Origin: Rhodococcoides fascians A25f
Lineage (GTDB): Bacteria; Actinomycetota; Actinomycetes; Mycobacteriales; Mycobacteriaceae
Length of the DNA: 64,000 nucleotides
Direction of reading: 5' to 3'
Assembly (NCBI RefSeq): GCF_000760935.2
Contig: NZ_CP049744.1
Location: 3,751,501 to 3,815,500, forward strand
How positions within the stretch are numbered: the stretch's first letter is position 1; each line of letters starts with the position of its first letter. Positions 54,659-63,988 of the stretch are shown here, piece by piece. The position numbers and the translations under genes were made by a program. Under the pieces are notes generated by a model. The model was not told the DNA's origin and did not search any database. It was given only the letters and a program-made list of their open reading frames with translations.

Positions 54659-55456
54659 CTAGCTGGGCCGAACCGTCAGGATGCGTGGCCCGTCCTCGGT
54701 CACGGCGACCGTGTGTTCCCAGTGCGCCGAGCGCGATCCGTCGGTCGTGACGACGGTCCACCCGTCCTCGAGGATGTCGGTGTCGTAGGTCCCGAGAGTC
54801 AGCATCGGTTCGATCGCGAGCGTCGATCCGACCACCAACTCCGGGCCCTTGCCCGGTGCACCCTCGTTCGCCAGGAATGGATCCATGTGCATCTCGCGGC
54901 CGATTCCGTGGCCGCCGTAGCCGTCGACGATTCCGTACTTTCGGCCGTGCGCTTTTTCCGCCGCATGTGTTCCGGACTCGATGGCATGCGAAACGTCGGT
55001 GAGTCGGTTACCAGGGAGCATTGCCGCGATACCGGCTTCCATCGACAGTCTCGTCGCCTCGCTCAGCATTGCATCGGCCTCGATGATGTCTCCGACGCCG
55101 AACGTCCACGCGGAGTCTCCGTGCCATCCGTCGAGGACCGCACCACAATCGATCGAGACCAGGTCGCCTGCAGCCAAAACCTCGTCTGCGGACGGAATGC
55201 CGTGCACCACACGATCGTTCACCGAGGAGCAGATGCTGCCGGTGAAGCCGTGATACCCGAGGAACGACGGAACGGCCCCGGCGTCACGAATCACTGCTTC
55301 GGCTACTCGATCGAGTTCGAGTGTCGAGACCCCGGGACCCGCCGCGTTTCTGACGGCAACCAGCGCAGCACCCACGACCGCACCGGCAGCCGCCATGGCG
55401 TCGAGCTCACCTGCGCTACGAAACGGTACGACTTTGCGTTTACGGCCGAACGCCAT
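54659..55456 (-). CDS. map: Methionine aminopeptidase, type I
   Basis: A 265-residue dinuclear metallopeptidase removing initiator Met. Metal ligands appear in order: [19 protein letters not shown] (two Asp), [11 protein letters not shown] (His), LAIEPML (Glu) and WEHTVAVTE (Glu). Also [18 protein letters not shown] (His). The N-terminus is short, so it lacks the SH3-like extension. Start overlaps the adk stop by 1 nt, within secY-adk-map. Confidence 0.96.
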   Translation of the reverse strand: MAFGRKRKVVPFRSAGELDAMAAAGAVVGAALVAVRNAAGPGVSTLELDRVAEAVIRDAGAVPSFLGYHGFTGSICSSVNDRVVHGIPSADEVLAAGDLVSIDCGAVLDGWHGDSAWTFGVGDIIEADAMLSEATRLSMEAGIAAMLPGNRLTDVSHAIESGTHAAEKAHGRKYGIVDGYGGHGIGREMHMDPFLANEGAPGKGPELVVGSTLAIEPMLTLGTYDTDILEDGWTVVTTDGSRSAHWEHTVAVTEDGPRILTVRPS

Positions 55457-56010
55457 TACTTGCCGTGATCCTCGATGGACTTCAGCGCGCGAGCGTTGAC
55501 CTCGTCCACTTCACCGATGGCGTCGACCGTGACGAGCTCGTCGGCGTAGTAGTCGAGCAGCGGTGCCGTTTCGTCTCGGTACACCTTGAGGCGGTTGCGG
55601 ATGACGTCCTCTTTGTCGTCCTCGCGACCGCGCGCAAGCATCCGTTCGACAACGACGTCCTCGTCGACGACGAACGACAGCACGGCGTCGAGCTTTGCGT
55701 TCAGATCGGCCAGAATGCCCACGAGAGCCTCGGCCTGACCGACTGAACGTGGGAAGCCGTCGAGCAGGAAACCGTTGACGGCGTCGGGCTCGGCGAGACG
55801 GCTGCGGACCATGTCGACAGTCAGCTCACTGGGAACCAGATCGCCGGCGTCGAGGTACTTCTTCGCTTCGAGGCCGAGCGGCGTCTTCTCGCCGATGTTC
55901 GCGCGAAACAGATCTCCGGTGGAGATGTGCGGCACGCCCAGTTTCTCGGAGAGGAGAACGGCTTGAGTGCCCTTGCCGGCACCGGGGGGACCGAGCAGAA
56001 CAAGTCTCAC
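55456..56010 (-). CDS. adk: Adenylate kinase
   Basis: A 184-residue adenylate kinase, start GTG 56010, overlapping the secY stop (GTGA). P-loop [19 protein letters not shown] site [27 protein letters not shown] and lid motif [16 protein letters not shown]. The lid is the short form without a zinc site, as in actinobacterial Adk. Confidence 0.96.
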   Translation of the reverse strand: MRLVLLGPPGAGKGTQAVLLSEKLGVPHISTGDLFRANIGEKTPLGLEAKKYLDAGDLVPSELTVDMVRSRLAEPDAVNGFLLDGFPRSVGQAEALVGILADLNAKLDAVLSFVVDEDVVVERMLARGREDDKEDVIRNRLKVYRDETAPLLDYYADELVTVDAIGEVDEVNARALKSIEDHGK

Positions 56011-57329
56011 TTGAGGAACCCTTCGTAGTTGCGCTGCATGAGCTGGCTTTCGATCTGCTTCACGGTGTCCAGGCCGACGCTGACCATGATCAGCACGGCT
56101 GTTCCACCGAACGGGAGGTTCCCGCCTCCACCGGAACTGCCGATGTCGAGGAACAGGTTCGGGAGCACAGCGATCGTGCCCAAGTAGATCGAGCCGGGCA
56201 GCGTGATGCGGCTGAGGACGTAGTTCAGGTAGTCCGCAGTCGGCTTGCCGGGGCGGATACCGGGAATGAACCCGCCGAACTTCTTCATTTCGTCGGCGCG
56301 CTCTTCGGGATTGAACGTGATCGCCACGTAGAAGTACGTGAAGAAGACGATGAGCCCGAAGAAGATCGCGATATAGACGGGGTTGGCTGGGTTCACCAGG
56401 TACTCGTTGATGATGCGCTGCCACCAGCTGGGATCTGTTGCCGTGCTCGCAGACGTGAGCTGCGCGATCAGATTGGGCAGGTAGAGCAACGAGGACGCGA
56501 AGATCACCGGGATGACGCCGGCCTGGTTGACCTTGAGCGGAAGATAGGTCGACGAGCCGCCGTACATCTTTCGACCGACCATGCGCTTGGCGTACTGAAC
56601 CGGAATACGACGCTGACCCTGCTCGACGAACACCACACCGGTGATGATGAGGAACGCTGCGAAGCAGACGAACCCGAACACCAGTCCGCCGCGGCTCTCG
56701 AGGATCGAGTTGCCCTCGGACGGGATGCGCGAGGCAATTCCGGCGAAGATCAGCAGCGACATTCCGTTACCGACACCGCGCTCGGTGATGACCTCGCCGA
56801 ACCACATCACGACGGCTGCGCCTGCAGTCATGACGAGCACGATGATGACGAGCCCGAAGATGGACTGGTCGGCGATGATGTCCTGCTGACATCCCTGGAG
56901 TAGCTGGCCGCGCGAAGCGAGGGCCACCAGGCCGGTCGCCTGCAGGATGGCCAGTGCGATCGACAGGTAACGCGTGTACTGCGTCATCTTGGCCTGGCCC
57001 GACTGTCCCTCCTTGCGGAGTTCTTCGAACTTGGGGATGACGACGGTGAGCAGCTGCACGATGATGCTGGCGGTGATGTACGGCATGATGCCGATCGCGA
57101 ACACCGAGAGCTGGAGCAGCGCTCCACCCGAGAACAGGTTGATCAACGAGTAGATGCCCGCCGAATCTCCACCGGAGACCTGGTCGATGCACGCTCGGAC
57201 ATTGGCGTAGTCGACACCCGGCGACGGCAGCGTTGCACCGAAGCGATACAGGGCCACCAGACCGAGCGTGAAGAGGATCTTCCGTCTCAGGTCAGGAGTC
57301 CTGAGGGCCGACACGAAGGCGGAAAGCAA
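56007..57329 (-). CDS. secY: Preprotein translocase subunit SecY
   Basis: A 440-residue, ten-helix channel subunit. TTG 57329 is chosen because AGGAGG lies 5 nt upstream; a GTG five codons earlier overlaps that site. Motifs: [24 protein letters not shown]-type [41 protein letters not shown] and YEGFLK at the end. Operon secY-adk-map. Confidence 0.95.
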   Translation of the reverse strand: MLSAFVSALRTPDLRRKILFTLGLVALYRFGATLPSPGVDYANVRACIDQVSGGDSAGIYSLINLFSGGALLQLSVFAIGIMPYITASIIVQLLTVVIPKFEELRKEGQSGQAKMTQYTRYLSIALAILQATGLVALASRGQLLQGCQQDIIADQSIFGLVIIVLVMTAGAAVVMWFGEVITERGVGNGMSLLIFAGIASRIPSEGNSILESRGGLVFGFVCFAAFLIITGVVFVEQGQRRIPVQYAKRMVGRKMYGGSSTYLPLKVNQAGVIPVIFASSLLYLPNLIAQLTSASTATDPSWWQRIINEYLVNPANPVYIAIFFGLIVFFTYFYVAITFNPEERADEMKKFGGFIPGIRPGKPTADYLNYVLSRITLPGSIYLGTIAVLPNLFLDIGSSGGGGNLPFGGTAVLIMVSVGLDTVKQIESQLMQRNYEGFLK

Positions 57330-57643
57330 AGATCCTCCTGGCACGACTGCGTTGACGCCGCGAGTGCTTCAGCGGGAGCGACTGATGCTCCCGTGAGCCT
57401 CACGAGCATGGACTGCGGACGACGTACATCGACCGCATCGATACGAACTTCTCTGAACTCTAGAACTCTAACAGTGCGCATCGAACGTCCCGACGGTCAG
57501 TGTTGGACCCTGGCCGATCGGTCGACACACACGACATTGCGTGTAGGCGACGATGGCCGCAGCTCAGCTGCGAGAGCTGTGGCTGCGGCCATCGTCACGA
57601 ACTGCTGCTCGAAGCGCTGCTAATCAGCACTTCGAAGCAATGC
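57330..57643. other. secY upstream region, no gene
   Basis: About 310 nt separate rplO from secY. The rplO-proximal part has the hairpin at 57549-57596. The rest should carry the secY promoter; a TAGAGTTC direct repeat (minus strand, around 57455-57475) is the only notable element. No coding signal seen. Confidence 0.5.
57549..57596 (-). terminator. Hairpin terminator after rplO
   Basis: GACGATGGCCGCAG pairs perfectly with CTGCGGCCATCGTC, with an inner AGCTC/GAGCT stem. It ends the rpsH-rplO ribosomal transcript before secY. Confidence 0.7.
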
Positions 57644-58087
57644 TCATACCTCGGTTGCAGAACCGCCGGCAGCGGCGATCTTTTCCTTGGCGGAGCCCGT
57701 GAACTTGTTGGCCGAGATATCGACCTTCACGGTGAGGTTTCCGTCTCCGAGAACCTTGACGAGCTCGTTCTTGCGAACGGCTCCCTTGGCGATCAGCTCG
57801 GGGATACCGATCTGACCACCCTCGGGGAACAGGCGCTCGATGTCGCGCAGGTTCACGACCTGGAACACGACACGGTTGCGGTTGGTGAAGCCCTTGAGCT
57901 TCGGGAGCCGCATGTGGAGGGGCATCTGGCCACCCTCGAAGCGTGCCGGCACGTTCTTACGTGCGCCGGTTCCCTTGGTACCGCGACCTGCGGTCTTGCC
58001 GCGCTTGCCACCTTCACCACGGCCGACGCGAATCTTCGTCGACTTGGATCCGGCTGCGGGGCGCAGGTGGTGCAGTTTGATGGTCAT
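57644..58087 (-). CDS. rplO: 50S ribosomal protein L15
   Basis: A 147-residue L15: [20 protein letters not shown], then the Gly/Arg-rich [39 protein letters not shown] and the later [18 protein letters not shown]. Last gene of the block. Confidence 0.97.
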   Translation of the reverse strand: MTIKLHHLRPAAGSKSTKIRVGRGEGGKRGKTAGRGTKGTGARKNVPARFEGGQMPLHMRLPKLKGFTNRNRVVFQVVNLRDIERLFPEGGQIGIPELIAKGAVRKNELVKVLGDGNLTVKVDISANKFTGSAKEKIAAAGGSATEV

Positions 58088-58089
58088 GG

Positions 58090-58269
58090 TTAGACCTCCT
58101 CAACAGTTACGAGGTGGCGCACCGTGTTGACCAGTCCGCGGTTCTGCGGGTTGTCCTCGCGGACGACCGTCTGGCGGATGCCCTTGAGCCCGAGAGTACG
58201 CAGGCTGTCACGCTGGTTCGCCTTCTGGCCGATGGTGCTCTTGATCTGAGTGACCTTCAGCTGAGCCAT
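58090..58269 (-). CDS. rpmD: 50S ribosomal protein L30
   Basis: A 59-residue L30: [59 protein letters not shown]. It was too short for a 60-residue cut-off but is certain by sequence and position. Start shares one base with the rpsE stop. Confidence 0.97.
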   Translation of the reverse strand: MAQLKVTQIKSTIGQKANQRDSLRTLGLKGIRQTVVREDNPQNRGLVNTVRHLVTVEEV

Positions 58270-58943
58270 TACTTCACCGCTCCTGCCTGTGCGCGAGCGC
58301 GCAGCATTCCGGCGGGTGCAACCTCTTCGAGGGTCAGGCCGCGGCGAGCCGCAACTTCCTCTGGACGCTGCAGACCCTTGAGGGCCGCGACGGTCGCGTG
58401 CACGACGTTGATGGCGTTGTCGCTACCGAGCGACTTCGACAGCACATCGTGGACACCGGCGCACTCCAGCACTGCGCGCACAGCGCCACCGGCGATGACG
58501 CCGGTACCGGCGCTGGCCGGACGCAACATGACGACGCCGGCAGCGGCTTCGCCCTGGATGGGGTGCGTGATGGTGCCGGCGATCATCGGGACGCGGAAGA
58601 AGCTCTTGCGAGCCTCCTCGACACCCTTCTGGATGGCCGCGGGAACTTCCTTGGCCTTGCCGTAGCCGACGCCGACCAGTCCGTTGCCGTCACCGACGAT
58701 GACGAGGGCGGTGAAGCTGAAGCGTCGACCACCCTTGACCACCTTGGAGACGCGGTTGATCGTGACGACCTTCTCGATGAAGTTCGACTTGTCCGCAGCG
58801 TTTCCGCCACGGCCGTTGTCACGACGGTCACGACCGCCACCACCGCGGTTGTCGCCGCGCTGGTTGTTGTCGCCACCTGCGTTGGGGCCACTGTTCTGTC
58901 CGGCGGGGCCGCTTCCGCCGTCACGCCGTTGACGTCCCGGCAT
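58269..58943 (-). CDS. rpsE: 30S ribosomal protein S5
   Basis: A 224-residue S5 with a long Gly/Asn/Arg-rich N-terminal extension (about 50 residues) typical of actinobacteria. Core: [40 protein letters not shown] and [20 protein letters not shown]. Confidence 0.97.
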   Translation of the reverse strand: MPGRQRRDGGSGPAGQNSGPNAGGDNNQRGDNRGGGGRDRRDNGRGGNAADKSNFIEKVVTINRVSKVVKGGRRFSFTALVIVGDGNGLVGVGYGKAKEVPAAIQKGVEEARKSFFRVPMIAGTITHPIQGEAAAGVVMLRPASAGTGVIAGGAVRAVLECAGVHDVLSKSLGSDNAINVVHATVAALKGLQRPEEVAARRGLTLEEVAPAGMLRARAQAGAVK

Positions 58944-58977
58944 CAGGCTGTCCTTCCGTTGTCAGTCATTGTCATCA

Positions 58978-59394
58978 TCAGAACGTCAACCCGCCTTCGC
59001 GGGCAGCGTCTGCGAGTGCCGCGATGCGGCCGCTGTAGTTGTTGCCGCCGCGGTCGAACACGACTGCCTCGACGCCGGCTGCCTTCGCACGGCTGGCGAT
59101 GAGCTCGCCGACCTTCGCGCTGACGGCCTTCTTGTCGCCCTCGAGTGCGCGCACATCGGCTTCGATGCTCGACGCGCTGGCCAGCGTGTGGCCCGCGAGG
59201 TCGTCGATCAACTGCACGTGGATGTGACGCGAGGACCGGTTGACGACCAAGCGCGGACGCTCGGGCGTTCCGGAGATCTTCTTGCGAAGGCGGAAGTGAC
59301 GACGTGCCTTCGACAGGCGACGCTTCGTCGAGACGTCGGTGCCGCGCGGTGTGCGCTTGACGACGTTCGCCTTGTCTGCTGTTTGCTGGCTCAT
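58978..59394 (-). CDS. rplR: 50S ribosomal protein L18
   Basis: A 138-residue L18: [40 protein letters not shown] and [20 protein letters not shown], with REGGLTF at the end. Binds 5S rRNA. Confidence 0.97.
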   Translation of the reverse strand: MSQQTADKANVVKRTPRGTDVSTKRRLSKARRHFRLRKKISGTPERPRLVVNRSSRHIHVQLIDDLAGHTLASASSIEADVRALEGDKKAVSAKVGELIASRAKAAGVEAVVFDRGGNNYSGRIAALADAAREGGLTF

Positions 59395-59395
59395 A

Positions 59396-59935
59396 TCACT
59401 TACCCGTCTTTCCGACCTTGCGGCGGATCACTTCACCCTCGTAGCGGATGCCCTTGCCCTTGTACGGGTCCGGACGCCGCAGACGACGAATGTTGGCAGA
59501 GATCTGACCGACCTTCTGCTTGTCGATGCCGACAACGGTGAATCGCGTGGGCGACTCGACCGTGAACGTGATGCCCTCGGGTGCTTCGATCAGCACGGGA
59601 TGGCTGTAACCGAGTGCGAACTCGAGGTCCTTGCCCTTGAGTACGACGCGGTAACCGACGCCGTGAATCTCCATCTTGGTGGTGTAACCGTTGGTGACAC
59701 CGGTGATGAGGTTCGCAACGAGTGTGCGCGAGAGGCCATGCAGCGAGCGGCTCTTACGCTCGTCGTCCGGCCGGGTGACGGCGATGGTGCCGTCGTCGGC
59801 GCGGGCGATCTTGATGGGCTCGGCGACTGTCAGGCTCAGGGCACCCTTGGGGCCCTTGACCGCAACGTCCTGGCCGTCGATGGTGATATCGACGCCAGCG
59901 GGGACTGGGACCGGCAATTTTCCAATACGTGACAT
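59396..59935 (-). CDS. rplF: 50S ribosomal protein L6
   Basis: A 179-residue L6: [51 protein letters not shown] and [20 protein letters not shown]. Two tandem L6 domains. Confidence 0.97.
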   Translation of the reverse strand: MSRIGKLPVPVPAGVDITIDGQDVAVKGPKGALSLTVAEPIKIARADDGTIAVTRPDDERKSRSLHGLSRTLVANLITGVTNGYTTKMEIHGVGYRVVLKGKDLEFALGYSHPVLIEAPEGITFTVESPTRFTVVGIDKQKVGQISANIRRLRRPDPYKGKGIRYEGEVIRRKVGKTGK

Positions 59936-59949
59936 GGTGGTGGCCTCCC

Positions 59950-60348
59950 CTACCAGACGTAGGCGAGGACTTCTCCGCCCACACCCTGCTTGGCAGCCTG
60001 ACGCTCCGTGAGCAGACCGGTGGACGTGGAGATGATCGCCACGCCCAGGCCGCCGAGAACCTTGGGCAGATTGGTGGATTTTGCGTACACCCGGAGACCG
60101 GGCTTGGAGACGCGTCGCACGCCGGCGAGGCTGCGCTCACGGCTCGGGCCGTACTTCAGATCGACGATGAGGGTCTTGCCCACCTCGGCGTCTTCCGTGC
60201 GGTAATCGGAGATGTAGCCCTCGCGCTTGAGGATCTCGGCGATGTTCGCCTTGAGCTTCGAGTGGGGAAGCTTCACCTCGTCGTGGTACGCCGAGTTGGC
60301 GTTGCGCAGACGAGTCAAGAAGTCTGCAATTGGATCGGTCATCGTCAT
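59950..60348 (-). CDS. rpsH: 30S ribosomal protein S8
   Basis: A 132-residue S8 starting [20 protein letters not shown]; upstream in-frame codons are discarded. Further motifs: [40 protein letters not shown] and [20 protein letters not shown]. rpsN and rplE do not precede it, so this block starts here with its own promoter. Confidence 0.97.
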   Translation of the reverse strand: MTMTDPIADFLTRLRNANSAYHDEVKLPHSKLKANIAEILKREGYISDYRTEDAEVGKTLIVDLKYGPSRERSLAGVRRVSKPGLRVYAKSTNLPKVLGGLGVAIISTSTGLLTERQAAKQGVGGEVLAYVW

Positions 60349-60827
60349 GGTGTGACCTGTGCACCTTTCTCGCAGCGGTTCCCATGCAGCACGCGCGGGC
60401 TGGTGCCTGTGGGTTTCGGAAAACCGACGGGCCTGGCTCGTCACATCGTGGGCCTACAGCGAAGTGAACATGTCCTGACCGACTGTTGCCGGTCAGGGGT
60501 TGCGCTCCAAGCAATGCATCGCTGCACTGCCAGGTGTTACGAGCTTCCGCATGTTCAATGCTGACGTACGGAGAACTCGAGGTTGCGTTCTGTATTGCAA
60601 GGACTCGCGTGCAGGCACGACGAAGCCCGGGCAACCGCTCTAGTGTAGGGAACCGGGTGCCATTCTCAAAATCGATCGTGGTAGTGCTCGAGGGGCACCC
60701 TGCCGGTGCGAGGCGGCAGACACGACCGCGTTCGTCGGTTCGGTGCAGTAGCCTTCCGGCATCATTCCATCGCTCCGGGGGGTTCGATGCATTCGAATGG
60801 TCTTTTCGAAACGGTCGGCGTCCGGCC
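60349..60827. other. Long upstream region between rpsH and the ESX-toxin operon
   Basis: About 480 nt without a gene. It contains the rpsH promoter, a leader of about 290 nt with an 8-bp hairpin CCTGACCG/CGGTCAGG (60474-60497), and the start region of the divergent WXG100 operon. Confidence 0.55.
60642..60669 (-). promoter_or_regulatory. Sigma-70-type promoter for the rpsH ribosomal block
   Basis: On the minus strand, TTGAGA (60669-60664) and TACACT (60647-60642) are separated by 16 nt. Predicted transcripts would start near 60635, leaving a leader of about 285 nt before rpsH. Confidence 0.55.
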
Positions 60828-61160
60828 GTGGCCGGGTTCGTCCCGGAAGACGCTGTGAGAGCCGATCCGGACCGCATCCGTCGAGCCGCAGCCCGAATGT
60901 CCGGTCTCGCCGATGCGCTCTGGGACGACATCGACCTCATCCGCCGAGACGCCGAAGAGTTGATGGAGTCCTCCTGGACGGGCATCGCGGCCGATTCCCA
61001 TGCCGTTCTGTGGGCGGAGTGGGTCGATTCGGCCCGGAAGATGTGTGGCGCGCTGACCGAGGACGCTGCGCTGCTCGATCGCGTTGCAATCGACTACGCC
61101 GCAGCGGACAAGAAGATCGACGCGCACGTGATGGATTCCGGCCTGCGGTTGGACCGTTGA
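60828..61160 (+). CDS. WXG100-type partner protein, first gene of toxin operon
   Basis: A 110-residue helical protein starting at GTG 60828. The segment VRADPDRIRRAAARMSGLAD is followed by an amphipathic helix, the W-T-G turn ESSWTGIAADSHAVLWAEW and a second helix (ARKMCGALTEDAALLDRVAI). It lacks a signal peptide. It is probably a type VII targeting partner of the toxin two genes on. The start is less certain; the frame is open further upstream. Confidence 0.65.
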   Translation: MAGFVPEDAVRADPDRIRRAAARMSGLADALWDDIDLIRRDAEELMESSWTGIAADSHAVLWAEWVDSARKMCGALTEDAALLDRVAIDYAAADKKIDAHVMDSGLRLDR

Positions 61161-61447
61161 TGGCACGCTACGTCGCCGACGTCGAGCGGATTCTCGCTCT
61201 TGTCGATCGCGCGCATGTAGTGGGAGCCACGATCGAATCCGCTATCGCCGGTGTCGAGCGCGAGGTCAACGATCTCGGCATCGAATGGGAGGGCGAAGCG
61301 GCCGAGGCGCACCGCTCGAAGCACGAGCTACTCCGGCAGGAACTGAACGATATGCGAACCGCGCTCGCCCAACTCGGCTCGCTGGCACGAGGCGCCCATG
61401 ATCGCTACCGCGCAGCCGTGGACCACAACAAGCGAATGTGGCCCTGA
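61160..61447 (+). CDS. WXG100-type partner protein, second gene of toxin operon
   Basis: A 95-residue protein, ATG overlapping the previous stop by 1 nt (TGATG). Helix 1 (VADVERILALVDRAHVVGAT), W-E-G turn (LGIEWEGEAAEAHRSKHELL) and helix 2 (RQELNDMRTALAQLGSLARG) fit WXG100. It likely pairs with the first gene product and escorts the toxin, as small helical partners do for LXG-type toxins. Confidence 0.75.
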   Translation: MARYVADVERILALVDRAHVVGATIESAIAGVEREVNDLGIEWEGEAAEAHRSKHELLRQELNDMRTALAQLGSLARGAHDRYRAAVDHNKRMWP

Positions 61448-62649
61448 TGGCCCCGATCAGCGTCGACCCGGACATCCTTGCCGATGCGGCTTCCCAGTAC
61501 GGCAGCGCCAAGACCATATCCAGCGGCGCGATAGCGGCACTCGCCGCGGAACTCGACCGCAACTGGGGCTGCGCAGGCACCGACAACGCCGGAAAGTCTT
61601 GGGCAGACAGTTACGATTCCGCGGCATTCGACGCAGTCACCGCGGGGACCGACATCACCAATGCGTTCGGCAAACTTCATGATCTGCTGGCGGCAACCGG
61701 CGTCAACCACGCCAACGCGGAGAATGCGAACACCGTTCCGCCGCCCCCACCGCTACCCGCTCCCCCACAACTTCCTCATACGGATACACCGCGCTTCGAC
61801 GGTTCCTACGGCGGCGACACCGACGCTCCGATGGGGTGGGGCCTGATCACGCGATGGCTACAGGGCCACATGTGGCCCAACGGCGATCCGGACAAGCTCC
61901 GGGGTCTCGGAAGCGCGTGGCGCACCGCCGCCGAGGGGCTACGCCGAGCGAGCGACGCCACGAACTCCGCATGGACCGACATCGAGGACCTTTCCTCCGA
62001 CGAAATGCCGCAGGTCCTCGCCCAGATGGACGGCGTCTACATCGCTGCGCAGAACACCGCCGACCAATTCGACACCCTTGCGAGCGCTTGCGGCGAATGG
62101 GCCACCACCATTCAGGAGGCTCACCAGAGCGTCATCGATATCGTGGGGACGGCCATCGTTGCCGGCATGATCGCCGGTGCAGTTGCCGGCTTCTTCACAC
62201 TCGGCGTGGGAACGGTCGCGGTTACCGGCGCGACGGGCAGCGTCATCGCCGGAAGTGTCATCGCGGTCCTCACCGGAGTGGAAGCGGCGTCGGCAATTGC
62301 TGTCGGTGTCACCGTGGCAACCGGCGCGGCGGCCATTGGAATTGCACTGGACGTGCAACCGCTCCTACAAGCAAGTCCGACGACATTCAACGCGAATACT
62401 GGTGGAGGTAGTTGGCATTACAATCCTCCGCCAACAAGGGATCTTCCAGGGATACCTAACGCGAAATTAGCAAAAAGAATGAACCGGCGGACGCGTTGGG
62501 TCGACGAAAAAGGAAACATATACGAGTGGGATTATCAGCACGGCGCGGTCGAAAAGTACAGCAAGAGCGGTAAACATTTGGGGGAATACGACCCCAATAC
62601 CGGCGTTCAGACGAAACCCCCAGATCCAACCAGAAGGCCAGGTCGATGA
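61447..62649 (+). CDS. Type VII polymorphic toxin with colicin E3-like rRNase tip
   Basis: A 400-residue protein, ATG overlapping the previous stop by 1 nt. Residues 1-95 are WXG100-like with a W-G-C turn. A Pro-rich linker (PPPPPLPAPPQLP) and a second helical region (about 125-235) follow. A Gly/Ala-rich hydrophobic stretch (about 237-300) may cross membranes. Residues about 340-400 match the colicin E3 ribonuclease domain: RWVDEKGNIYEWDYQHGAVE, then GKHLGEYDPNTG and PPDPTRR. Asp362, His365 and Glu369 keep the E3 spacing D-x2-H-x3-E. It is predicted to cleave 16S rRNA in rivals. Codon use turns AT-richer at the tip, a sign of domain exchange. Confidence 0.85.
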   Translation: MAPISVDPDILADAASQYGSAKTISSGAIAALAAELDRNWGCAGTDNAGKSWADSYDSAAFDAVTAGTDITNAFGKLHDLLAATGVNHANAENANTVPPPPPLPAPPQLPHTDTPRFDGSYGGDTDAPMGWGLITRWLQGHMWPNGDPDKLRGLGSAWRTAAEGLRRASDATNSAWTDIEDLSSDEMPQVLAQMDGVYIAAQNTADQFDTLASACGEWATTIQEAHQSVIDIVGTAIVAGMIAGAVAGFFTLGVGTVAVTGATGSVIAGSVIAVLTGVEAASAIAVGVTVATGAAAIGIALDVQPLLQASPTTFNANTGGGSWHYNPPPTRDLPGIPNAKLAKRMNRRTRWVDEKGNIYEWDYQHGAVEKYSKSGKHLGEYDPNTGVQTKPPDPTRRPGR

Positions 62650-62755
62650 CGAATCGGCTCCGACATCTGGATTGCTCGAACCTGACATGACGCTGGGTCA
62701 CAACCGCTCCGAAATCAACCACAACAGTAAAATATACACTCGAAAGGAGAACGCC

Positions 62756-63007
62756 ATGTGGTACCTGCAAGAATTCAATGATGAAACCGAATTGGCAACA
62801 GAGATATACCTCTTGCACGATATGACGGTCGAATTCGTCAAACACACGCTACAGATCGACGACAGCGACTTCGACCTACCCGTTGCAGTCGGCCAGAACG
62901 ACGTACCGGCGGAGAAGGTGCCGGCCTTTGCTCAGTTCATACAAATCCCGTTCCAAGCCAAAGAAGGACACTCGTACGAAGTCTCGTTCCGCGCCGAACC
63001 GAAATGA
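62756..63007 (+). CDS. Immunity protein for the E3-like toxin (paralogue 1)
   Basis: An 83-residue acidic protein with strong RBS GAAAGGAGA. It starts MWYLQEFNDETELATEIYLL, followed by ILHDMTVEFVKH-type helix LHDMTVEFVKHTLQI, then DSDFDLPVAVGQNDVP and HSYEVSFRAEPK. Size, acidity and the FDLP...YEVSF pattern resemble cloacin/colicin E3 immunity proteins. It directly follows the toxin, which is the usual place. At least three related genes follow. Confidence 0.7.
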   Translation: MWYLQEFNDETELATEIYLLHDMTVEFVKHTLQIDDSDFDLPVAVGQNDVPAEKVPAFAQFIQIPFQAKEGHSYEVSFRAEPK

Positions 63008-63098
63008 GGCTTCACACTCCGCGTCCATGGCCGAGCGTTTGCGGTCGAGGGAAGACGAAGACCTACCAGATCGATCGCATCAGGAACCACGAGACGGC

Positions 63099-63338
63099 AT
63101 GTGGTAATTGGAATCGTACAATGACCGAACCGATTCGATCGCGGACAGCTATCTTCTGCTCGCTATTACGGGAGACAAAATCAGAGAGATAATGGACGTC
63201 GACGAAAGTGAATATCCGTTAGAGATGGGACCGTACCCCGTCGCATTGGCCGACGTACCGAAGTTCGCGAAGTACATAGATGGCAATTTGAGAATCAGCT
63301 CCGATTATGAATACTTCATCGGCCTGTTCACCGACTGA
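63099..63338 (+). pseudogene. Immunity-like paralogue 2 with nonsense codon 3
   Basis: ATG TGG TAA TTG GAA: where the paralogues read MWYL or MWHL, codon 3 is the stop TAA. Downstream the frame is intact (LESYNDRTDSIADSYLLLAI, then IREIMDVDESEYPLEMG, then YEYFIGLFTD). Restart at TTG 63108 is possible, so it may be weakly expressed. The 91 nt before it show no supported gene. Confidence 0.7.
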
Positions 63339-63472
63339 GGAATGGGCAATGCGATACGTGGGAGGCGAACTGCTCGAGAGTGGAGCACACGTGATACCAG
63401 AATCTATCGACTGATCGAGCGATTACCGGTCACACGGCACGCGCTTGTTCTCACTAACTTCTGAAAACTAAG

Positions 63473-63718
63473 ATGTGGCACCTAGAGAAATTCGATAAGA
63501 CTACCCATCTCCTTATGAGCGAATATGTCCTTCACGACATGTCAGCCACGGTAATCGGGAGGATTCTCGGAGTAGCAGACGACGAGAACGAACTTCCCAT
63601 TGGGATTCGTCAACACGACGTTCCGCTGTCCAAGGCGTCAGAGTTTGCAGCTTTCCTGAACGAAGCCTTCACTCTGGACGAGAAATGCGAGTACAAAGTT
63701 GGCTATTCTTCAGATTGA
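63473..63718 (+). CDS. Immunity-like paralogue 3
   Basis: An 81-residue protein, MWHLEKFDKTTHLLMSEYVL, then LHDMSATVIGRILGVADDEN and DVPLSKASEFAAFLNEAFTL. It is related to paralogues 1 and 2 by the MW-L start, the HDM motif and the ELPIG..QHDVP segment. It has no strong Shine-Dalgarno. It may protect against a related toxin variant. The 134 nt before it have only a 21-codon frame. Confidence 0.65.
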   Translation: MWHLEKFDKTTHLLMSEYVLHDMSATVIGRILGVADDENELPIGIRQHDVPLSKASEFAAFLNEAFTLDEKCEYKVGYSSD

Positions 63719-63805
63719 CGATCACCAACAACACGTCCTGCAGCGTAGACCTCGGTATCGTCATCGCTCTGGTCGGATCTCAATCTCAGTGTCCGCACCT
63801 CAGCG

Positions 63806-63985
63806 ATGAACGTCCACCGGACGATCGGCCACATCGGACAGGCAACAGAAGATATCTATTCGTATGCACTTACCGACATGGGGGTCCGAATGCACACGAG
63901 GAACGGGCACCGCCTCGACAAGTTCGACCCAGTCACCGGCGATATGACAAAAGCGCCGGTGCCCGGCCGAAAACCACGGAGATGA
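63806..63985 (+). CDS. Orphan toxin tip related to the E3-like domain
   Basis: A 59-residue frame aligning without gaps over its last 45 residues with the toxin tip: DIYSYALTDMGVRMHTRNGH, then RLDKFDPVTGDMTKAPVPG and KPRR. The shape (IY, G, H-L/RL, FDP-TG, P-P) is kept, but the catalytic Asp, His and Glu positions read Ala, Asp and Arg. There is no Shine-Dalgarno. It looks like a displaced, probably inactive or re-specialised C-terminal cassette. An immunity-like gene begins 3 nt after it. Confidence 0.6.
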   Translation: MNVHRTIGHIGQATEDIYSYALTDMGVRMHTRNGHRLDKFDPVTGDMTKAPVPGRKPRR

Positions 63986-63988
63986 CAA

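Noticed and set aside
54086..55468. 460-codon plus-strand frame over map
   Set aside because: Arg/Pro-rich antisense of the glycosyltransferase 3' end and map; no family features.
63004..63192. 62-codon frame between immunity paralogues 1 and 2
   Set aside because: It overlaps the paralogue 2 frame and has no resemblance to toxin tips or immunity proteins.
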